DNA of 64,000 bases from Pseudomonas sp. HS6 (GTDB lineage: Bacteria > Pseudomonadota > Gammaproteobacteria > Pseudomonadales > Pseudomonadaceae), in contig NZ_CP067412.1 in the NCBI RefSeq assembly GCF_023375815.1, positions 682,001 to 746,000 on the forward strand, in the 5' to 3' direction. Below are positions 17,210-26,562 of this stretch, one piece after another. The notes beneath the pieces were generated by a model, which searched no databases, was not told where the DNA came from, and worked only from the letters and a program-made list of their open reading frames with translations. Within the stretch, counting starts at the first letter, position 1. The number at the start of each line of letters is the position of its first letter. The translations under genes were made by a program, and so were the position numbers.

Positions 17210-18751
17210 TCAGACCGGCTGCAACTTCTGCTCAAACACCGCCACCCCATCCAGATCCCGCAACACCACACTCAGCTCCCCGCTCTGCCCCTCGATATTC
17301 ACCTCGCCAAAAAACTGGAACCCGGCAAACGGTGAAGCGTTTTGCGTCGGCGGTGCTTTCTGGAACACCACTTCCGGGCCGAAGGTCTTGTCCAGTGGAT
17401 TGGGCCCGAAACTCCCGGCGTTCAGCGGCCCTGCGACAAACTCCCAGAACGGTTCGAAATCCTGAAACGCCGCGCGATCCGGGTGATAGTGATGCGCCGC
17501 GCAGTAATGCACGTCCGCCGTCAGGAACACGAAATTGCGCACCTGCTGCGCCCGCAGAAATCCCAGCAGTTCGGCGATTTCCAGTTCACGTCCCTGAGCC
17601 GGGCCAGGGTCGCCGTTGGCCACGGCTTCCCAACGCGGCACACCCGGGCTGACTTCGCCGTCAGGCACGCCAAGACCGATCGGCATGTCGGCAGCAATGA
17701 CTTTCCACTGGGCTTTCGACGACTTCAGCCCACGCTTGAGCCAGTTCAATTGCTCGCGCCCGAGGAACGGTTTTTCCGCCCCGAGATTGTCGTCGTTGGC
17801 GCCGCGATAACTGCGCATGTCGAGCACGAACACATCGAGCATCGGCCCGTAGTTCAGCTTGCGATAAATCCGCCCGCCGCCATCGGCTGCCTGCAATCGC
17901 ATCGGCGAATATTCGAGCCAGGCCTGACGCGCACGCCCGACGAGGGTGTGGATATCTTTTTCCTGATAGCGCTCGTCGAGCTGCTTGCCCGGCGACCAGT
18001 TGTTGACCACTTCATGGTCGTCCCATTGCCAGATCTGCGGCACTTCGGCGTTGAAGCGACGGATGTTTTCATCCATCAGGTTGTAGCGGTAATTGCCGCG
18101 ATAGTCGTCGAGGGTCTGGGCGACCTTGCTCTTGGCTTCGGTGGTGAGATTGCGCCAGATCCGGCCACCCTCAGTGGTCAGTTGCGCCGGCACCGGGCCG
18201 TCGGCATAGATCGTGTCGCCGCTGTGGATAAAGAAGTCCGGCAGGCGCATGCGCATGGATTCGTAGATGCGCATGCCGCCGATATCGGGGTTGATGCCAA
18301 AGCCCTGGCCGACGGTGTCGCCGCTCCAGACAAAACGGATATTGCGCCGTGCGGTCGGCGCACTGCGCAGGTGGCCGAGCCACGGTTCGCTGGCAACGCC
18401 AGTCTGGGCGTCCTTGAAATACACGCGGTAGAAAATCGCCTGATCGGCGGGCAATCCGGTGAGTTCGACACGGGCGGTGAAATCGCTGCGGGCATCGGCC
18501 AGCGCAGAGATGACGCGTCGCGGATGGCGGAACTGACTGCGGGTGTCCCACTCCACCACCATCCGCGCCGGGCGGTCGCTGCGGCTCCAGATCATCGCCC
18601 GGTCGCCTTGCAGGTCGCCGGACTGCACGCCGTCGGTGAGTTGCGGTCGATCCTTGACCGAGGCGATCACGGCCGGTGCCAGCCCTGGCATCAGCAAACC
18701 GGCGCCGACCACTTGCATCACGCGCCGGCGACCGAGGTTGAAATCGCTCAT
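17210..18751 (-). CDS. phoD: Tat-exported PhoD-like alkaline phosphatase/phosphodiesterase
   Basis: A 513-residue metallophosphatase of the PhoD family, which removes phosphate from mono- and diesters outside the cytoplasm. A twin-arginine signal is at the N-terminus (GRRRVMQVVGAGLLMPGLAPA). The body has the PhoD N-domain and a metallophosphatase core with the expected acid/His motifs (FVWSGDT, FFIHSGDTIYADG, WDDHEVVNNW, FLTADVHYCAAHHYHPD). The start ATG at 18751 has GGAG six or seven bases upstream and leads straight into the Tat motif; the longer frame from 18814 does not. It is monocistronic. Whether it is phosphate-regulated cannot be told: I see no convincing Pho box. Confidence 0.87.
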   Translation of the reverse strand: MSDFNLGRRRVMQVVGAGLLMPGLAPAVIASVKDRPQLTDGVQSGDLQGDRAMIWSRSDRPARMVVEWDTRSQFRHPRRVISALADARSDFTARVELTGLPADQAIFYRVYFKDAQTGVASEPWLGHLRSAPTARRNIRFVWSGDTVGQGFGINPDIGGMRIYESMRMRLPDFFIHSGDTIYADGPVPAQLTTEGGRIWRNLTTEAKSKVAQTLDDYRGNYRYNLMDENIRRFNAEVPQIWQWDDHEVVNNWSPGKQLDERYQEKDIHTLVGRARQAWLEYSPMRLQAADGGGRIYRKLNYGPMLDVFVLDMRSYRGANDDNLGAEKPFLGREQLNWLKRGLKSSKAQWKVIAADMPIGLGVPDGEVSPGVPRWEAVANGDPGPAQGRELEIAELLGFLRAQQVRNFVFLTADVHYCAAHHYHPDRAAFQDFEPFWEFVAGPLNAGSFGPNPLDKTFGPEVVFQKAPPTQNASPFAGFQFFGEVNIEGQSGELSVVLRDLDGVAVFEQKLQPV

Positions 18752-18819
18752 GCTGTTCTCCCTGAAAAAAGGAAAACTTAAGCACGGGATCATGAATTGG
18801 GGATGACAACACATTTCCT

Positions 18820-18921
18820 GTGGGAGCGAGCTTGGTCCGGGCGGCGATCCGACGATAGCGGCGGGTCAGTCACCTTACCTTTGCCTGATAAACCGCCATC
18901 GCGAGCAAGCTCGCTCCCACA
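18820..18921. repeat. Pseudomonas REP doublet (REPIN-like)
   Basis: Two inverted REP units frame this stretch: the left reads GTGGGAGCGAGCTTG and the right is its reverse complement (GCGAGCAAGCTCGCTCCCAC at 18901-18920). This is the familiar Pseudomonas extragenic palindrome arranged as a pair. It fills the gap between the phoD-like gene and fruA and may fold into one long cruciform or mRNA stem. Confidence 0.85.
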
Positions 18922-18932
18922 AGCTTACTATG

Positions 18933-20666
18933 TCAGGCGTTGGCGGGCTCCAGCGCCAGTTCGACGGCCTCCGGCCGCTTGACCAGCGCATACACCACCG
19001 CCGTCAGCAGGCTGCCCGCGACGATTGCCAGCAGATACAGCAGCGCATGGTTGATCGCGTTCGGAATCGCCAGCACAAACAGGCCACCGTGCGGCGCCAT
19101 CAGTTTGCAGCCGAAGTACATCGACAGCGCACCGGTCAGCGCACCGCCGGCTATGCTCGCCGGGATCACCCGCAACGGGTCTTTTGCGGCAAACGGAATC
19201 GCTCCTTCGGAGATGAAGCACAAGCCCAGCACCAGCGCCGCTTTACCCGCCTCGCGCTCAGTCTGGGCAAACTTGCGTCGGGCGATGAACGTGGCGATAC
19301 CCAGACCAATCGGCGGCACCATGCCGGCGGCCATGGTCGCGGCCATCGGCGCATAACTCTGCGAGGCCAGCAGCCCCACCGAGAACGCATAGGCGGCCTT
19401 GTTGATCGGCCCGCCGAGGTCGACGCACATCATGCCGCCCAGCAACACACCGAGCAGAATCGCGTTGGTGGTGCCCATGCTGTCGAGGAAATGCGTCAGC
19501 GCCGCCAGCATCCCGGCCACCGGTTTGCCAACCACGTAAATCATCACCAGTCCGGTGATCAGGCTGGCGAACAGCGGGATGATCAGAATCGGTTTCAGCG
19601 CTTCCAGACTCTGCGGCAACGCCACATAACGGCTGATCAGCTTCGCTGCATAACCGGCAATGAAACCGGCGACGATCCCGCCGATGAATCCTGCGCCGAG
19701 TGTGCTCGCCAGCAAACCGCCGATCATCCCCGGCGCCAGACCCGGACGGTCAGCAATCGAGTAGGCGATGTAACCGGCCAGCAACGGCACCATCAATTTG
19801 AACGCTGTTTCGCCACCGATCTGCATCAGCGCCGCCGCCAGCGTGCCTTCTTCCTTGAACGCGGTGATGCCGAACACGAACGACAACGCAATCATCAAGC
19901 CGCCCGCCACCACCATCGGCAGCATGAACGATACACCCGTCAGCAGGTGTTTGTAGACGCCGGTCTTCTCTTGTTTGGCCGGTGTCTTGCCGTCACTTGC
20001 GGCGCTTTCCTGCTGGCCCTCAGCGAGCGCTTTTTTCAGCGTGGCTTCGGATTGCTTCAACGCGATCCCGGTGCCGCAGCGGTAGATTTTCTTGCCGGCG
20101 AAACGCTCGGTGGCGACTTCGATGTCGGCCGCCAGGAGCACCACGTCGGCCTCGGCAATTGCCGCTGCGCTCAGCGGAGTTTTCGCCCCCACCGAACCCT
20201 GGGTTTCGACGTGCAGTTCATAGCCCAGACGCTTGGCCGTTTGCTGCAAGGCTTCGGCAGCCATGAAGGTATGAGCGACGCCGGTCGGGCACGCTGTGAT
20301 GGCGACGATGCGCGGTGCGCGTCGCTCAGCGGCAGCCGGCGCGACTTCACTGGCGACATAAATTTCGGCCTCTTCGGTACCGCGCCGCAGCACCGCTTCG
20401 ACATCCTGCAACGCTTGAGCCGGAGCGATCCTGAATACTCGCTTGCCCACGAAACGGCGCATGTCGACGTCACCGGTGGTCACCAGCAACACCCACTCCG
20501 CCGCCTCGATGGTGGCCGCTGACAACTCGCGCTCAGGATGCGCCGCATCTACCACTTCGACGCTGGTGCTCCAGCCCTGACGCTGGGCCGCGGCATCCAG
20601 CAGCCGAGCGCACAGCACACTGGTGACCATGCCGTTCGGGCAGGCCGTGACAATGGCTAACTTCAT
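18933..20666 (-). CDS. fruA: PTS fructose transporter subunit EIIB'BC (FruA)
   Basis: Membrane permease of the fructose phosphotransferase system; it transports fructose and phosphorylates it to fructose 1-phosphate. The 577 residues run from a degenerate first EIIB-like domain (residues 1-105), to the active EIIB with phosphocysteine C126 in ITACPTGVAHTFMAAEAL, to a linker, to an EIIC domain from about 240 with eight or more helices ending near residue 560. It is last of the operon fruB-fruK-fruA (minus strand), eleven bases after fruK, with GAGGG before the ATG. No clear intrinsic terminator follows; the REP pair starts next and may stabilise the mRNA end. Confidence 0.95.
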   Translation of the reverse strand: MKLAIVTACPNGMVTSVLCARLLDAAAQRQGWSTSVEVVDAAHPERELSAATIEAAEWVLLVTTGDVDMRRFVGKRVFRIAPAQALQDVEAVLRRGTEEAEIYVASEVAPAAAERRAPRIVAITACPTGVAHTFMAAEALQQTAKRLGYELHVETQGSVGAKTPLSAAAIAEADVVLLAADIEVATERFAGKKIYRCGTGIALKQSEATLKKALAEGQQESAASDGKTPAKQEKTGVYKHLLTGVSFMLPMVVAGGLMIALSFVFGITAFKEEGTLAAALMQIGGETAFKLMVPLLAGYIAYSIADRPGLAPGMIGGLLASTLGAGFIGGIVAGFIAGYAAKLISRYVALPQSLEALKPILIIPLFASLITGLVMIYVVGKPVAGMLAALTHFLDSMGTTNAILLGVLLGGMMCVDLGGPINKAAYAFSVGLLASQSYAPMAATMAAGMVPPIGLGIATFIARRKFAQTEREAGKAALVLGLCFISEGAIPFAAKDPLRVIPASIAGGALTGALSMYFGCKLMAPHGGLFVLAIPNAINHALLYLLAIVAGSLLTAVVYALVKRPEAVELALEPANA

Positions 20667-20677
20667 GACAAACCCTC

Positions 20678-21619
20678 TTATTGTTCTGTCAGGGGGCGCA
20701 CGCGCACGCCCTGTTCGAGCTGCGTCAGTTGCGCCGCATCGTGAATACCGAAACCGATCTGGGTCACCGCCTGCGCCGCAATCGCCGTGGCCGTGCGCAG
20801 GGTTTGCTCCGGCGTGTCGGCGCTGAGCAGGCCGTGGAGCATGCCGGCCAGCAACGAGTCACCGGCGCCCACCGTGCTGGCAACGCTGACCTTCGGCGGC
20901 GTGGCATGCAGCGCCGAGCCGACACTGAACCAGTTCACACCTTCTGCGCCGTGGGAGATCACCACATGCTCGATGCCTTGAGCGTGCAGCCGATTGGCCG
21001 CTTCAGCCTGAGACGCGTGAGACACCACTTCACAGCCGAGCGCATCCGCCAGCTCTTCGGTGTTCGGTTTGATCAGCCACGGGCCGGCCTCGAGTGCCGT
21101 GCGCAACGCTTCGCCGCTGGTGTCCAGCGCGACTTTCAAGCCGAGCCCCTTAAGGCGCTCGATCAATTCACGCAACCACTGTGCACTGACCCCGCGTGGC
21201 AGACTGCCGGCGACCACCACCGCGTCATGCCCCGGCGCGATCTGCACCAGACGATCCAGCAACGCCTGTTGCGCCACCGCGCCGACCACCGGCCCCGGGC
21301 CGTTGATGTCGGTAATCCGTCCGTCCTGTTCCGCGACCTTGATGTTGCTGCGGGTCTCGCCGGGCACACGGATAAAGGCATCAGTGAAACCACGCTTGGC
21401 GAACAGGGTTTCGAACGCCTGCAAATTGTCTTCGCCGAGAAAGCCGCTGACCGTCAGTTGATGTCCGAGGTCGGCCAGCACTTGCGCGACGTTGACGCCC
21501 TTGCCGGCGGCGTGGGTGTGCATCTCGTCGCTGCGGTTGACCTGACCGGCCTCAAGGCGTGGCAACTGCACCGTGAGGTCCAGCGCCGGGTTGAGGGTCA
21601 GGGTAAGAATCTTGGCCAT
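20678..21619 (-). CDS. fruK: 1-phosphofructokinase
   Basis: Phosphorylates fructose 1-phosphate to fructose 1,6-bisphosphate with ATP. The 313-residue protein is a PfkB/ribokinase-family sugar kinase: N-terminal LTLNPALDLTV, GKGVNVAQVLADLG, and the C-terminal signature STVGAGDSLLAGML with the catalytic Asp. Its ATG overlaps the fruB stop by one base (TAATG), so translation is coupled. Fructose 1-phosphate, its substrate, is also the classic inducer that releases FruR/Cra from DNA. Confidence 0.95.
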   Translation of the reverse strand: MAKILTLTLNPALDLTVQLPRLEAGQVNRSDEMHTHAAGKGVNVAQVLADLGHQLTVSGFLGEDNLQAFETLFAKRGFTDAFIRVPGETRSNIKVAEQDGRITDINGPGPVVGAVAQQALLDRLVQIAPGHDAVVVAGSLPRGVSAQWLRELIERLKGLGLKVALDTSGEALRTALEAGPWLIKPNTEELADALGCEVVSHASQAEAANRLHAQGIEHVVISHGAEGVNWFSVGSALHATPPKVSVASTVGAGDSLLAGMLHGLLSADTPEQTLRTATAIAAQAVTQIGFGIHDAAQLTQLEQGVRVRPLTEQ

Positions 21620-24480
21620 TACAGGGCCTCCACTAATGCGCGCACTTCGTTGGCGCTACCCACGGCCAGGGCTTGTTGAGCAAGGTTTTGCGTTTGCGTC
21701 AGGCTGAGTTCGCGGATGCGCGCCTTGACCTCGGCGATGCTGCGCCCGGACACACTCAGTTCATCCACACCGAGGCCGACCAGCACCGGCACCGCCAGCG
21801 GGTCCGCCGCCAGTTCGCCACAGACGCCGACCCATTTGCCGTGGGCATGGGCCGCGCGCACGGTGATGTCGATCAGTTGCAGCACCGCCGGGTGCAGGCC
21901 GTCAGCCTGGGCGGACAGGGTCGGATGACCACGGTCGATCGCCAGCGTGTACTGGGTCAGATCGTTGGTGCCGACGCTGAAGAAGTCGACCTCTTTGGCC
22001 AGCACCGGCGCCAGCAATGCGGCGGACGGCACTTCGATCATGATCCCCAGTTGCAGGTCGGCGACCGGGATTTCCAGGCGCAGACGCTCGGTCATGTCGC
22101 GAGCCTGACGCCACTCCTCGACGCTGCCGACCATCGGGAACATGATCCGCAGCGGACGGTTGTCCGCCGAGCGCAGCAAGGCGCGTAACTGCGCTTCCAT
22201 GATCTGCGGACGCTGCAAGGTCAGGCGAATCCCGCGCACACCGAGGAACGGGTTTTCTTCCTTGGCGATCGGCCAATATGGCAGCGGTTTGTCGCCGCCG
22301 ACGTCGAGGGTGCGCACCACCAGCGGTCGACCGGCGAGGCCATCAAGGACGCGGCGGTATTCGGCTTCCTGAGTCGCCTCGTCCGGCGCCTGCGGGTGGG
22401 CCATGAAAATCAGTTCGGTGCGCAGCAGGCCGATGCCTTCGGCACCCTGCTCCACCGCGCTGATCACGCCAGCGCTTTCGCCGATGTTGGCGAACACTTC
22501 CACGGCGTGGCCGTCGGTGGTGTGTGCCGGTTGATGGCGTTGTTCGGCGGCGGCTTTCAGACGCTGTTCGCGTGTGTCGCGTTCTTCGGCGGCGCGTTGC
22601 AGGGTCGCAGCATCGGCATCGACATGCAGGCGACCGCGCTGGCCGTCGAGCAGCAACGGCGTGCCCGGTTTCAGCAGCAATACCGCAGCGCCTGCACCGA
22701 CCAATGCCGGAATTCCCAAGGCGCGGGCAACAATTGCACTGTGGGCGGTGGCGCCGCCGCGTGCGGTGAGAATCCCCGCCACCCGCGCCGGATCCAGCCG
22801 TGCCACGTCGGACGGACCGACCTCGTCCATCACCAGAATGTACGGTTGCTCGGGCTCACTGGCGGACTGCACGCCGCACAGTTGCGCCAGCACTCGACGA
22901 CCGATGTCGCGCAGATCGGCAGCACGTTCGGCGAGCAAAGCGTCCTGCAAGGATTCCTGTTGTTTCGCGGCGGCTTCGATCACGGCCATCCAGGCCGCCT
23001 CGGCGCTTTCGCCCTGCTTGAGGCGGGTGTCGACTTCGTCGGTGAGCTCCGGGTCGTCGAGCATTTCCTGGTGGGTAATGAAAATCTCGCGAATCGCCTT
23101 GGCCTTGCTGCGCTCGATCAGGCCCTGAATGTCCTGACGAACCTCGACCAGCGCGTTTTTAAGACGTTCGCGCTCGATGGCGGCGGACTCGCCACGCAAC
23201 GGATAATCGATGGTTTGCTGGACCTGAATGTGCGCCGGGCCGATGGCAATGCCGGGGGCGGCGGGAATCGCTTGCAGCAGGCTGCCGGAGGCCGGGGCGC
23301 TCAAGACTTCGGCGATATCGGCAATGACTTCGCGCTGCTGACTCACGGCCGGCAACGGTTCGACTTCTTCGCCGAGGCCTTCTTCGATAGCCGCCAGCAA
23401 GGCCGGCAAGGCGTCGGCGGCGATGCTCGGTTCGGCGATGATTTCCAGCACCTGACCGCGACGGGCGCCGAGGCTCAGCAGTTTGCTCAGGCTCTTCACC
23501 GATACGGCGCTGTCCTGACCGTCGACGATACGCACACGAATCTCGCCGTCAAAACTCTTCGCCAGTTGCGCGAGGATTTTCGCCGGTCGCGCATGCAAGC
23601 CATGGGCGTTGGCCAGCGCAATCCGCGCACTCGGCCAGTCGGCAGGCAATTCACCGCCGAGCACTTCGAGGACTTTTCGGCTGCTGGTGGCGCGGCCGAG
23701 TTCATGGCCGCGACCTTCGATCAGCAATGCGCACAAACGCTCGAGCAACGCCTGATGCGCTTCGCCGAGGCTGGCCAGGCAAAACAGACCGCTGAGCGGC
23801 TGGCCAAGGTAGCGCATCGGTTTGTCCGGGGTGACGAAGGCCAGACCCGGACGCTTCACGGTCTGTTCGCTGTGCAGCCACCACAGGCCATCGCCCAGTG
23901 GCAGTGCTTCGACTTGCTGCAACACCCCGGCAAAACCATTGCTCACGCAATCTGCCTGGCGCAGCAGACGCGCACCGCGCCAGACCAGCTCTTCGAAATC
24001 GTCGGCGGAGACACCGAGGCCGATCATCTGTGCATCCAGCGCCAGTTCCTGTGGCGCACCTTGCAGCAGTTTCAGCAGCGCTTCGGGCGAGCTGGCGCGG
24101 CGCAGGGCCTGGCCCAGATCGGTCTCACCGAGGGCGCGGGTCAGCAATTGCAGCAGGCGCAGATGTTCGTCGGATTTGGCTGCGATTCCGATGGCCAGAT
24201 AGACGATCTGGCCGTCGCCCCAGTCCACGCCGTCTGGAAACTGCATCAGTCGCACGCCGGTGGCGAACACCTGATCGCGGGTTTCGGGCGTGCCATGCGG
24301 GATCGCAATCCCCTGACCAAGAAAAGTCGAGCCCTGGGCCTCCCGGGCCCGCAAGCCGGCGAGGTATCCGTCGGCGACGAGACCATCAGCGACCAGATGA
24401 CTGGCCAGCAATTGCAGGGCGGCGGTTTTATCCACAGCCGATTGGCCCATGGATATCTGCTCTACAGTGAGCTCGAGCAT
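21619..24480 (-). CDS. fruB: PTS fructose EIIA-HPr-EI fusion protein (FruB)
   Basis: A multidomain phosphotransferase carrying the complete cytoplasmic relay for fructose uptake. In 953 residues the order is EIIA(Fru) with phospho-His 62 (IPHGTPE), a spacer domain at about 155-285, HPr with His 296 (HGLHARPAK), and enzyme I with active His 580 (GGATAHSAIVARALG) plus the PEP-binding C-terminal half. Phosphate flows from PEP through EI, HPr and EIIA to FruA. AAGGAG precedes the ATG by six to seven bases. It is first of the operon and faces fruR across a 306-base region holding the FruR operator. Confidence 0.96.
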   Translation of the reverse strand: MLELTVEQISMGQSAVDKTAALQLLASHLVADGLVADGYLAGLRAREAQGSTFLGQGIAIPHGTPETRDQVFATGVRLMQFPDGVDWGDGQIVYLAIGIAAKSDEHLRLLQLLTRALGETDLGQALRRASSPEALLKLLQGAPQELALDAQMIGLGVSADDFEELVWRGARLLRQADCVSNGFAGVLQQVEALPLGDGLWWLHSEQTVKRPGLAFVTPDKPMRYLGQPLSGLFCLASLGEAHQALLERLCALLIEGRGHELGRATSSRKVLEVLGGELPADWPSARIALANAHGLHARPAKILAQLAKSFDGEIRVRIVDGQDSAVSVKSLSKLLSLGARRGQVLEIIAEPSIAADALPALLAAIEEGLGEEVEPLPAVSQQREVIADIAEVLSAPASGSLLQAIPAAPGIAIGPAHIQVQQTIDYPLRGESAAIERERLKNALVEVRQDIQGLIERSKAKAIREIFITHQEMLDDPELTDEVDTRLKQGESAEAAWMAVIEAAAKQQESLQDALLAERAADLRDIGRRVLAQLCGVQSASEPEQPYILVMDEVGPSDVARLDPARVAGILTARGGATAHSAIVARALGIPALVGAGAAVLLLKPGTPLLLDGQRGRLHVDADAATLQRAAEERDTREQRLKAAAEQRHQPAHTTDGHAVEVFANIGESAGVISAVEQGAEGIGLLRTELIFMAHPQAPDEATQEAEYRRVLDGLAGRPLVVRTLDVGGDKPLPYWPIAKEENPFLGVRGIRLTLQRPQIMEAQLRALLRSADNRPLRIMFPMVGSVEEWRQARDMTERLRLEIPVADLQLGIMIEVPSAALLAPVLAKEVDFFSVGTNDLTQYTLAIDRGHPTLSAQADGLHPAVLQLIDITVRAAHAHGKWVGVCGELAADPLAVPVLVGLGVDELSVSGRSIAEVKARIRELSLTQTQNLAQQALAVGSANEVRALVEAL

Positions 24481-24629
24481 GCGATCTCCTTTTTGGCACG
24501 GTTCAATGCCAGGTATTGTTTTGAATGGTTGCAGCTTAGGCGCTTGTAGGCTTCCCTTTCAGGAGGCAGTTTTGGCGGTTTCACGGCAGAACCGGCCAAA
24601 GGCGTCTAAAACGTAGAAAATACGCTTGC

Positions 24630-24641
24630 TGAAACGTTTAA
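24630..24641. promoter_or_regulatory. FruR (Cra) operator in the fruB-fruR intergenic region
   Basis: The 12-base site reads TTAAACGTTTCA on the minus strand (facing fruB). This is, as I recall, the operator described for FruR at the fruB promoter of P. putida. It lies 150 bases before fruB and about 145 before fruR. The surrounding 24481-24786 region otherwise contains only promoters and leaders, with no additional gene visible. Confidence 0.8.
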
Positions 24642-24786
24642 TCTAGATTGATCGGCACGTTACTCGATAATGTCTCATCCTTGAAGTCCAACTTGTCGGA
24701 TGCGCTGCGACAATGGTCGCCTGCCTGAATCGGGTAGGATTGGCGAAAATGTGGCGGCAAGCTCGAAAAAACAAGGAAATCCCGGG

Positions 24787-25782
24787 TTGAAACTCAGTGA
24801 TATCGCGCGGTTGGCCGGAGTGTCCGTGACCACCGCCAGCTACGTCATCAACGGCAAGGCCGAACAGCAACGCATCAGCACCGCCACCGTCGAGCGGGTG
24901 CGGGCGGTGGTCGATCAGCACGGCTTTACCCCCAATCCCCAGGCGGCCGGGCTGCGCAGTCGGCACACCCGGACCCTGGGTTTTATCCTGCCGGATCTGG
25001 AAAACCCCAGTTACGCGCGGATCGCCAAGCTGCTGGAACAAGGCGCCCGGGCACGCGGCTATCAGTTGCTGATCGCCAGCTCCGACGATGCGCCGGACAG
25101 CGAACGGCAACTGCTACAACTGTTCCGCGCCCGGCGCTGCGATGCGTTGATCGTCGCCAGTTGCCTGCCGGCCGGTGACGACAGCTACCGCCAGTTGCAG
25201 GCCAAGGGTCTGCCGGTCATCGCCATCGACCGGGTGATGGACCCCGAGCATTTCTGCTCGGTGGTCAGCGACGACCGCGAGGCCAGCCTGCACCTGACCG
25301 AAAGCCTGCTCGACCCGCAGCCAAAACAGATCGTGCTGCTGGGCGCCCGCCCGGAACTGAGCATCAGCCAGGAACGCGCCGCCGGCTTCAAGCAAGCCTT
25401 GGCCGGGTTCAAGGGCGAAGTGCTGATCGAGCACGCCGAATCCTTCAGCCGCGAGTGCGGCAAGCAATTGATGGAAGAACTCCTGCAACGTCTCGGGCAT
25501 TTGCCGGATGCGTTGGTGACCACGTCCTACGTGCTGTTGCAGGGTGTGTTCGATGCGCTGCATGACTTCCCGCTCAAAAACCGCCCGCTGCGCCTTGGCA
25601 CATTTGGCGACACCCAGTTGCTGGACTTCCTGCCGCTACCGGTCAACGCCATGGCCCAACAGCACCAGCTGATCGCCGACAAGGCGCTGGCACTGGCGCT
25701 GGCGGCGGTCGAGCAATCGGATTACCAGCCTGGCGTACAGGCCATCGCCCGTACCTTCAAGCAGCGTATTCACCGGGACTGA
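24787..25782 (+). CDS. fruR: Fructose operon transcriptional regulator FruR/Cra (LacI family)
   Basis: DNA-binding repressor that senses fructose 1-phosphate and controls the divergent fruBKA operon. The N-terminal helix-turn-helix (KLSDIARLAGVSVTTASYVI) and hinge are followed by a periplasmic-binding-protein-like effector domain (RTLGFILPDLENPSYARIAK). I place the start at TTG 24787: AAGGA lies nine bases before it, it begins exactly at the family position (MKLSDIARLAG), and it gives 331 residues, the length I recall for the P. putida protein. The open frame continues upstream to 24700 but that part lacks family similarity. The TatD gene follows after three bases. Confidence 0.92.
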   Translation: MKLSDIARLAGVSVTTASYVINGKAEQQRISTATVERVRAVVDQHGFTPNPQAAGLRSRHTRTLGFILPDLENPSYARIAKLLEQGARARGYQLLIASSDDAPDSERQLLQLFRARRCDALIVASCLPAGDDSYRQLQAKGLPVIAIDRVMDPEHFCSVVSDDREASLHLTESLLDPQPKQIVLLGARPELSISQERAAGFKQALAGFKGEVLIEHAESFSRECGKQLMEELLQRLGHLPDALVTTSYVLLQGVFDALHDFPLKNRPLRLGTFGDTQLLDFLPLPVNAMAQQHQLIADKALALALAAVEQSDYQPGVQAIARTFKQRIHRD

Positions 25783-25785
25783 GCC

Positions 25786-26562
25786 GTGGAGCTGATCGAC
25801 AGCCACACCCATCTGGACTTTCCCGACTTCGACACCGACCGTGCGGCGCTGCTGACTGAAAGCCGTGCCCTCGGGGTGCGGCGAATGGTGGTACTGGGGG
25901 TGTATGAAGGCAACTGGCAGCGGGTGTGGGATCTGGTGCAAAGCGATCCCGAGCTGTACGCGGCTTTCGGTTTGCACCCGGTCTATCTCGATCAACATCG
26001 CCCTGAAGATCTGCATGCGCTGGGCGATTGGCTGACACGGCTGCGCGGTCATCGGCAACTGTGTGCGGTTGGCGAAATAGGTCTGGATTACTTCATCGAA
26101 ACCCTCGACCGCGAACGCCAGCAAGCGCTGTTCGACGCGCAACTGCAACTGGCGGCGGATTTCGAGTTACCGGCGTTGATTCATGTGCGGCGCAGCCATG
26201 CGGCGGTGATTGCCACGCTCAAGCGCTTCAAGCTCAAGCGCGGAGGCATCATCCATGCCTTCGCCGGCAGTCGAGAAGAGGCGCGGGAATACATCAAACT
26301 CGGTTTCAAACTGGGCCTTGGAGGCGCACCGACCTGGCCTCAGGCCTTGCGTATGCATCGGGTGCTGGCCGAGTTGCCGCTGGACTCGGTGGTGCTTGAG
26401 ACCGACTCACCGGACATGGCGCCCGCCATGTACCCCGGCGTACGCAACACACCTGCGCACCTGCCGGCGATCTGCAATGCGCTTGCGGAATTGATGAGTA
26501 TCAGTGCAGAACAACTTGCCGAGGCCAGCACCGCCAACTGCTCCGAAGTGTTCGGCTGGTAG
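25786..26562 (+). CDS. TatD-family metal-dependent DNase/hydrolase
   Basis: A 258-residue TIM-barrel hydrolase. Metal ligands are visible as IDSHTHLDF (H7, H9), GEIGLDY (Glu), a His in LIHVRRSH, a His in GIIHAFAGS and the Asp of LETDSPDMAP. TatD proteins are magnesium-dependent nucleases; the substrate of this paralogue is not known. The GTG start, three bases after fruR, has no good ribosome site, so translation probably depends on coupling to fruR. It converges directly with the next gene: the two stop codons are adjacent (26562/26563). Confidence 0.88.
   Translation: MELIDSHTHLDFPDFDTDRAALLTESRALGVRRMVVLGVYEGNWQRVWDLVQSDPELYAAFGLHPVYLDQHRPEDLHALGDWLTRLRGHRQLCAVGEIGLDYFIETLDRERQQALFDAQLQLAADFELPALIHVRRSHAAVIATLKRFKLKRGGIIHAFAGSREEAREYIKLGFKLGLGGAPTWPQALRMHRVLAELPLDSVVLETDSPDMAPAMYPGVRNTPAHLPAICNALAELMSISAEQLAEASTANCSEVFGW

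Noticed and set aside
24700..24786. N-terminal extension of FruR
   Set aside because: The 29 extra residues precede the helix-turn-helix start of the LacI family; TTG 24787 has a proper ribosome site and gives the expected length.
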